Assembly (NCBI GenBank): GCA_911728455.2
Contig: OU452223.1
Coordinates: 8,392,174-8,456,173, forward strand
Direction of reading: 5' to 3'
DNA length: 64,000 bases
Source of the DNA: Marthasterias glacialis
Taxonomy: Eukaryota > Echinodermata > Asteroidea > Forcipulatida > Asteriidae
Part shown: piece by piece, positions 13,101-22,100 of the stretch
Numbering within the stretch: the first letter of the stretch is position 1
How the letters are laid out: every line of letters starts with the position of its first letter
The notes under the pieces: generated by a model
What the model saw: only the letters and a program-made list of their open reading frames with translations
What the model was told of the DNA's origin: nothing
Database searches by the model: none
Translations under genes and position numbers: made by a program

Positions 13101-16100
13101 ACTATAATTGTAACAGCGAGATTAATAAAAAAAATATATATTTGTTACTTTGAAGTGGCATGCTGTAAAGGTTGGTGCTAAGACATGTGCCTTTAAAAAT
13201 ATTTCAGATTAAATTGCTTCTTGGTCTGCTTTGAAATACTTGGCTCTTGGGTTCTGGCTCACTTATTTAGCAAAGCAGCATCTGAGAACATTGTTTGACA
13301 CATATTTTTACACAGTTAAAGCATATAGACAATATTGGTAATTGTCAAAGACCAGTATTCACACTTTATGTGACCTGACATGTACATGAAATAAACCTGT
13401 AAAGTTTTAAGCTTAATTGACCATCGGAGTCACAAGAAAATAGTGAGAAAATTAAAAAACACCTTAGTGTGTTCTCACTGTCACGTATGATGCCGAACTT
13501 AACTAGTTTATTCTTGTAAATAGTAATAGAGCGTTTCTTTTTGTATAAATCCTTTCTTCCGTGTGTTACCATGGTACGCCATGTGAGCCACAACGGAGAG
13601 TGTGGGTTTGTAAATATTCATGAGAGTGTGATGAATAAACATGATATATATATTGATACTCGTTGTTCCGTGTCCATCAGTTTTTGTTTACTCTATTGTG
13701 TTTCCTTCATGCTGCCGTGGTCAGGTCAAAGTATCTTTTGTAAATCAGGTGATTTAGGTCCCTAAGGAACCCCGCGAATCTAAATCAAATCGGTTTTTGC
13801 GATCGCAACTGAGAAGTATATCTGCGTGATATTTGTGTAAAATTGTTGATGTCTCAAGGTGAGATTTGACCGATCAGGAGACATTCAAGGAGTCAGGTGA
13901 CCCTATCTGACCGTAAGTAAAGTCATCTCCAATTTTCATGTTTCAGACTTCTTTATTTTGCTATTTTTATGATAAATCTTTTGATGTGAAAATGGGTGTA
14001 CGTCAGACTGGCTATTTAAGAAGAGTGACACACTATAGAGATTTGTGTATAATGGTTGAAGTTTACCGGAACTTGAGATTATTGCGTCTTCATTAATTTT
14101 CGGCTGAATATTGTGTATTTATATAACTGATAGCCTAGAATTTATTGAGCTGGAGTGAAGGTATTAGTAGATCGGTATATTTTTGATTATTGAATTTATA
14201 GACGGCAGAGGAGACAGGGCACAGCCCAGATTGCTAATCCAACGGGAACTGCCAATCAGGACGAGACAACCCAGGTCCGTCGAAAAGGAGCAGCCAATTA
14301 TTTGCCGTTGATGGAACTTACCATGTAATGGAGCATTATATATCATCACCATCATCATGATCCTGGTTTTGGTGTTTTGAACTTCGTCAGTGAACTGACC
14401 ACACACGAACGCAAACCTGCTTCAAAGAATCCGCGGTAAACCGGTGGGCCCTTAATTGAATAAATTCCGGAATATTTAATTCTTTATGTAATTTATTTCT
14501 TATTTATTTATTTATTTATTTATTCGCTAATTGTTTAGCTATTTTGTCCATTAGTAAGTTATTCTGTGATAAGCGAGACTTTAGGGATTGAATTATTTTA
14601 AGAAGACATTTACACCGTTTATTGTACTTCGTAAGATCAAAACAACTTCCAGTTGATCTCATCCTTTTGGAGGGTAATAGTTTAAGTCTTTAGTCAGTTA
14701 TTGTTAATGCTATTTGTCACTCATCCAAGTCACACCCTTAAATAAGGATCTTCAGCAACTACATAAGTTTATCCAAATTCAACTTTCCTGTACTTATAAA
14801 TAATAGTTTTGTACATATATTTATTAGATAACTTGTAAATAATATTCCTCAATTAAATAAATTGATGTAAATATAATTTTGTAAATATCAAATCTTCGTC
14901 GAGTTGACCTTCTATTGTTTTACGAGTGGTTCAGGTGAGCAAACGACACACGCCGCTGCGACTGATTCAGAGTGCGCGCGACATTTTGGGGGCTTGTCCG
15001 GGAAACCGAAATTAATAGTGTCGTTTGTTACACATCTCTGACTTGCCTGGAGATTGAACCATAAGTACAACTGCTAGAAGAGTTTTCTGGATTGTAGTTT
15101 AATGTACTTTCATTCGATAGAACTTTCCTGCATTATCGAACTAAGTGAGTCTCATTTCTAAAATCACAAATTATTTAGTAAATGAATGTTGGACTAGGCC
15201 TCACTTGGAAGGATAGGAAGTTGATATTTTCATGTCTGCTACTTGGATGTCTCAGGATGCGGTCTTGATCTCACTTTGACGCATGTGCACGATGGAGTAG
15301 GTTCGCATCGCGGCGCAATCGCATGGCAAGCTAGTGTTAGATGCGCGCTGTTCCGATTCTTAGCTTGGTGTGGTTCCTTAGTGTCCTCGTAACGATGGAT
15401 AAGTGGTTTGAACTTGGTAAAGAGATTGGGTTAGTTGGTAATGATTTGGCAGATTTTATCAGAGACAGGGAATCTGCTGCAAGGGAAGAACGTGTTCAAA
15501 ATCTTGAGATACGTAGAAATGACCTAGAAATTCTTGAAAGGCAGGTTGAATTACAGAGAATGAAAAATGAAGATAAGGTAAATGACACAGACGAGTGGAA
15601 ACCATCTAAGGCAGAAAACCATCTTCATGCAAGAACACCAAAGTTACCCTTCTTCGATGAAGCAAAAGATGACCTCGACGCTTACCTGCAACGCTTTGAG
15701 AGGTACGCCTTGAGTCAAGAATGGAAGCCAGACAACTGGGCCATCAACCTCAGTGCTTTACTTAGAGGCAAGGCACTAGACGTCTACTCACGTTTAACAC
15801 CAGAAAATGCTTCAAAGTATGACGACCTAAAGAAGGCATTACTTAAGCGATTTCGGTTAACCGAAGAAGGCTTCAGAACCAAATTTCGATCGGCCAAACC
15901 TGAACCCAGTGAAACACCCTCACAATTTGTTGTTCGACTTGAGAACTATTTTCTACGATGGTTAGATTTAGCAGAGACAGAAAGAACCTTTGATGGAGTG
16001 AAAGACCTTCTCCTCAGAGAGCAGTTCATCAATAGTTGTAGCCGAGAATTAGCCGTCTTCTTAAAAGAACGTCTTCCCAAGAACATCCAGACAATGACGA

Positions 16101-19100
16101 AATTAGCAGAGCAATACCAAGAAGCACACGGCGCTCAGTATGGTTTTTCTGTCCAACATAGACGACGTCCACAGCAAGGTGCGGTTACTTCACCACAATT
16201 TCCTTCAAATGTTCAAGGCGGTCGACAACCTCAACAGCATCAACCGAATGCCTCGGCCCTAAATCAGCGATCACAGCAGTATGGGCGACAACCTTTCGTT
16301 CCCTACGAGCAACGTACTTGCAACATATGTCATCGCAAGGGTCACTTAGCAAGAGACTGCCGTGTTAGAAATTCGCCGACCAAAGTAGCTGCTGGATTGA
16401 CCATGGACAGTCCATATCAACAAAATAAGGGGTACAGCAGATTTAGGAGAAATAGGTCCGACAGTCAGGCCACCAGTAAACCAGGAAGAGCTCCAGTCTC
16501 AACGGGATGCGACCATTGTCGTCAGGTGCTTCCTCCAAAAGAAACCATCGCCTTTGCAGCCATCGATGAAACCTTGTTAGCCAACTGTTGTGAGGAAGAT
16601 GGCTATGTCCAACTACTTTGTGGTCATAAGCTTCCTGTCGTCAACGCTGCACACACAGAGACATCGAAGGTCCAGATGCCAACAGCAATCGGTATGGTTG
16701 GTGAACACCAAGTAACCGTTCTACGAGACAGCGGGTGCAGTGGAGTGGTAGTACGGAAGAGTCTTATTTCACCCAAGCAGATGACAGGAACTTGGAAGTA
16801 TTGTGCTGTACTTCAAGGTCAAGTTTGCAGACTTCCTACCGCCGTTATCAAAGTTAACACACCGTACTTCGTTGGTGAAGCAGAAGCGTTATGTATGCAG
16901 ACACCTCTGTACGACTTAGTTATTGGCAACATACCAGGTGCAAGACAGCCATTTGATCCCGATTCCACTTGGACATGCAAGACTCCACCGTCGAAGCTAG
17001 ATGTCAATAATGCACGCCGTGAAGAAGTTTCAGCTGTGCAAACTCGTCAGCAGAAGTTGAAGGAAGGAAAACCGCATCGCCCTCTTAAAGTACCTACCGC
17101 AATTCCTGATGTGACAGCAAAAGATATTAAGAGTGGTCAAGATGATGATACATCCCTTCGAAGAGTAAGAGAACTTGCCGCCACCGGGGAGGAGAAACAA
17201 AGTGCAAAGAGTGGCACTTCACAATTCTTCATCAAGGACGGACTCATCTTCCGTAAATTTCAGTCTCCCACGACTAATCATGGAAACGAAGTGAATCAAC
17301 TAGTTGTGCCGAGTAAGTATCGTAACTTTGTCATGAAGCTTGGGCATGAGGGTATACTTGGAGGACACCAAGGCATCAGGAAAACCACTGAAAAGATCCT
17401 CACAAACTTCTTTTGGCCAGGACTCAATGCAGATGTAACAAGGTTCTGTCACTCATGTGACATATGCCAGCGCACAATCCCAAAAGGCCGCATTGGAAAG
17501 GTTCCACTTGGTACTATGCCATTGATCGAGACACCTTTTCAAAGAGTTGCAGTTGATTTGGTTGGTCCCATTCATCCCGTCACTGAGAAAGGCAACCGAT
17601 ATATTCTTACCTTAGTAGACTATGCGACCAGGTACCCTGAGGCAACCCCTCTCCGTTCCATAGAAACAACCAGAGTCGCTGAAGCTCTTGTAGAAATCTT
17701 CACTAGAGTTGGGTTCCCGTCAGAGATACTCACCGATCAAGGTGCCCAATTTACGTCTGATGTAATGCGAGAGGTCAGCCGTTTGCTTTCGATCCGGCAG
17801 TTGAGGACCACTCCATACCATCCCGCCTGTAATGGACTTGTTGAACGATTCAACGGGAGTTTAAAGTCCATGCTCAAAAGAATGTGTGCTGAACGACCAC
17901 GTGACTGGGATAGATACATCGCCCCACTATTATTTGCCTATCGAGAAGCCCCTCAGGAGTCACTCGGATTCTCTCCATTTGAACTTCTTTATGGGAGAAC
18001 AGTCAGAGGACCAATGTCAATCCTTCAAGATCTCTGGACTGGTAAAGCTGAGAGCGACAGCGAAGTCAAGACAACCTATCAGTACGTCCTTGATCTTCGT
18101 CAGAGACTTGAAGATACTTGTCAACTGGCACAACAAGAATTGAAGAAGTCGAAGGACAGATACAAGCGGTATTACGACAGCAAGAGTAAGGATAGATCAT
18201 TCAAAGTTGGAGACCAAGTGTTGTTACTGTTGCCGACAGATAACAACAAGTTATTGCTTCAATGGAAAGGTCCCTTCGATATCCTAGACAGAACCAGTCG
18301 AAATGACTACAAGTTGGATCTCAATGGAAAAACCAAGATTTTCCACGCTAACCTTCTCAAGCAATACGTCAAGAGGATGGATAAGACTGAAGGGTCAACA
18401 TCAGAGACAACAGATTGTGCCACTGGTTGTGCATCTTTTATAGAAGCAAACTCAGCAATTGTCTACGAGCGAGACGAAACTGACTGGGACAGCGATGATT
18501 TGATCTGTGACAATCACAGTCACAACACCAGTATTCTCTTACCAGAACTGGAAGCAAAAGAAACGTTTGATGACGTCAACATCGGGAACAAACTAACAGA
18601 AAGTCAGCACAACGATGTTAAACGACTACTTGGTAACTTCCGTGACGTCCTAACTGATCTTCCTGGAAGAACAGATGTGTTGGCTCATGATATTAAACTG
18701 ACGACCGACGATCATATACGAAGCCGTCCATATCCACTTCCTCATGCGATGAGATGCACCGTGGAAAGTGAAGTAAAATCAATGTTACAGATGAAAGTCA
18801 TAGAAGAATCAGATTCGCCATACTCTTCTCCCATAGTGCTAGTAAAAAAGAAGGATAACACCATTCGTTTTTGTGTAGATTTTCGGAAGCTCAATCGAGT
18901 GACAATCTTCGATGCAGAGCCTATGACGAACACAGATGATATCTTCGCCTGTCTTTCCACAGATGTGTACTTCACTAAGGTTGATTTATGCAAAGGTTAC
19001 TGGCAGATACCGCTGAGTAAACAAGCAAAGGAAAAGACAGCATTCATAACACCCTTGGGTCTATTTCAGTTCAAAGTCATGCCTTTTGGTCTAAACAACG

Positions 19101-22100
19101 CCCCAGCAACGTTCACTAGACTGATGCGGAAAATACTCAGAGACATGCCGAACACTCATAACTTCATAGACGATGTCTTAGTGCACACCGCAACATGGAA
19201 GGAACACATGGTAACATTGACTGAATTACTAAAGCGTCTGCGACACGGCAATCTTACGGCGAAACCCTCCAAATGCTTCGTTGGATACGAACATGTTGAA
19301 TTTCTGGGTCACATTGTGGGAGCTGGAATACTAAAACCACAACCTGACAAGTTGAGCAAGATACAAAATGCACCACGGCCTGAGACGAAAAAGAAACTTC
19401 GCTCCTTTTTGGGACTAGCCGGCTACTATAGAAAATTTATTCCTAACTTTGCATCCATCGCCGTACCACTCACCGACAAAACGAAGTCAAGAGAAGCCAA
19501 CAAGATAGTCTGGGACGAAAGCCAACAGGTTGCGTTCAACACATTGAAGAAGAAGCTAACCAGTGAGCCGATTCTCCACTTACCAAATGTCAACCGTCCC
19601 TTTATCCTGAGAACAGATGCCTCAGATACAGGATTAGGTGCAGTATTGCTACAGACATCAGAAGACGAAGGAGAGAAATTCCCAATCGCATACGCAAGCA
19701 AAAAGTTGCTACAGCGTGAACGAGCCTATTCAGCCACTGAACGAGAATGTTTGGCAGTAGTTTGGGGTATCCGATATTTCCAGTGTTACCTTGAAGGACA
19801 GGAATTTACGTTGGAGACAGACCACCAGTCACTTTTGTACTTGAACAAGGCCAAACAACTCAACAGTCGTATCATGCGCTGGGCATTGTCTCTACAGCCT
19901 TTCCGCTACCGCCTTGTATCCATCAAGGGAAGAGACAACGTTGGCGCCGATTATCTCAGCAGAATGGATGTGTGAACTTCTGAATTCCAAAATTCCTGTA
20001 TCTTGAATGATGAGTTTGTAAATATTTGTACATAGAACCTTCTTTCCGGCATCACAAAAAAAAAATGTAGAACATTTTCTTCGAAAAAGGGGCAAATGTC
20101 ACGTATGATGCCGAACTTAACTAGTTTATTCTTGTAAATAGTAATAGAGCGTTTCTTTTTGTATAAATCCTTTCTTCCGTGTGTTACCATGGTACGCCAT
20201 GTGAGCCACAACGGAGAGTGTGGGTTTGTAAATATTCATGAGAGTGTGATGAATAAACATGATATATATATTGATACTCGTTGTTCCGTGTCCATCAGTT
20301 TTTGTTTACTCTATTGTGTTTCCTTCATGCTGCCGTGGTCAGGTCAAAGTATCTTTTGTAAATCAGGTGATTTAGGTCCCTAAGGAACCCCGCGAATCTA
20401 AATCAAATCGGTTTTTGCGATCGCAACTGAGAAGTATATCTGCGTGATATTTGTGTAAAATTGTTGATGTCTCAAGGTGAGATTTGACCGATCAGGAGAC
20501 ATTCAAGGAGTCAGGTGACCCTATCTGACCGTAAGTAAAGTCATCTCCAATTTTCATGTTTCAGACTTCTTTATTTTGCTATTTTTATGATAAATCTTTT
20601 GATGTGAAAATGGGTGTACGTCAGACTGGCTATTTAAGAAGAGTGACACACTATAGAGATTTGTGTATAATGGTTGAAGTTTACCGGAACTTGAGATTAT
20701 TGCGTCTTCATTAATTTTCGGCTGAATATTGTGTATTTATATAACTGATAGCCTAGAATTTATTGAGCTGGAGTGAAGGTATTAGTAGATCGGTATATTT
20801 TTGATTATTGAATTTATAGACGGCAGAGGAGACAGGGCACAGCCCAGATTGCTAATCCAACGGGAACTGCCAATCAGGACGAGACAACCCAGGTCCGTCG
20901 AAAAGGAGCAGCCAATTATTTGCCGTTGATGGAACTTACCATGTAATGGAGTATTATATATCATCACCATCATCATGATCCTGGTTTTGGTGTTTTGAAC
21001 TTCGTCAGTGAACTGACCACACACGAACGCAAACCTGCTTCAAAGAATCCGCGGTAAACCGGTGGGCCCTTAATTGAATAAATTCCGGAATATTTAATTC
21101 TTTATGTAATTTATTTCTTATTTATTTATTTATTTATTTATTCGCTAATTGTTTAGCTATTTTGTCCATTAGTAAGTTATTCTGTGATAAGCGAGACTTT
21201 AGGGATTGAATTATTTTAAGAAGACATTTACACCGTTTATTGTACTTCGTAAGATCAAAACAACTTCCAGTTGATCTCATCCTTTTGGAGGGTAATAGTT
21301 TAAGTCTTTAGTCAGTTATTGTTAATGCTATTTGTCACTCATCCAAGTCACACCCTTAAATAAGGATCTTCAGCAACTACATAAGTTTATCCAAATTCAA
21401 CTTTCCTGTACTTATAAATAATAGTTTTGTACATATATTTATTAGATAACTTGTAAATAATATTCCTCAATTAAATAAATTGATGTAAATATAATTTTGT
21501 AAATATCAAATCTTCGTCGAGTTGACCTTCTATTGTTTTACGAGTGGTTCAGGTGAGCAAACGACACACGCCGCTGCGACTGATTCAGAGTGCGCGCGAC
21601 ACTCACTGTTTTTCAAACATCGGGTTTTGAACTCGCGAGATCAAAACTTAATGTTTCACTCATTTTTCAAGAAAAATCATTCATTTTTTAACTCTTGGAG
21701 TTAAAAGTTACCTTTCAGAGTCTGTGATTGTTAGGACGTAGCTTGCAAGGTTGTCACATTCTCTTCGTTCAGTGTTGTGGTTAAATCCCTCCGCTCACAT
21801 GACCACCTTTGGTGTGGTCATATGACAGCAGATCATCATAGATAGCAGCAGGTTGTATCCAGCGTCCTGATTGAGGGTTGGGTTCTGATCTCTATAACCT
21901 CCCTGATCTTTCTATTCCAGAAGCATTCTTCTGGCATTCTTTTTGTGTTATGACTTGTACATTATCTAGCATGTCTAGGGTGGTGTGATGTTTGTGGTGA
22001 GCGAAATGTTCTCCAACAGCTGTAAGGGGAGGGAGTCCTATGTGCTCCTTGAATTTGGTGCCCAGAGATCTGCTGGTCTTCCCAATGCATGTACAATGTA

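Larger units (their letters stand above)
13479..21601 (+). mobile_element. Gmr1-like Ty3/gypsy LTR retrotransposon, intact
   Basis: Complete 8123-bp element: 5' LTR 13479-14983, primer-binding site 14987-15004, one gag-pol frame 15341-19975, polypurine tract 20083-20096, 3' LTR 20097-21601. It is flanked by the 5-bp target duplication CTCAC (13474-13478 and 21602-21606), and the LTRs begin TG and end CA. Integrase precedes reverse transcriptase in pol, the hallmark of the deuterostome Gmr1 group (Ty3/gypsy by sequence, Ty1/copia by gene order). By eye the LTRs differ at one base (C at 14334, T at 20952), so the insertion is recent. It sits in sense orientation in DERA intron 7, inside an older repeat whose halves remain at about 13315-13478 and 21602-21690. 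Confidence 0.96.

Noticed and set aside
12841-13107. Open frame of 88 codons in DERA intron 7
   Set aside because: Lies in a tRNA-derived SINE; the copy at 39129-39442 yields similar meaningless frames.
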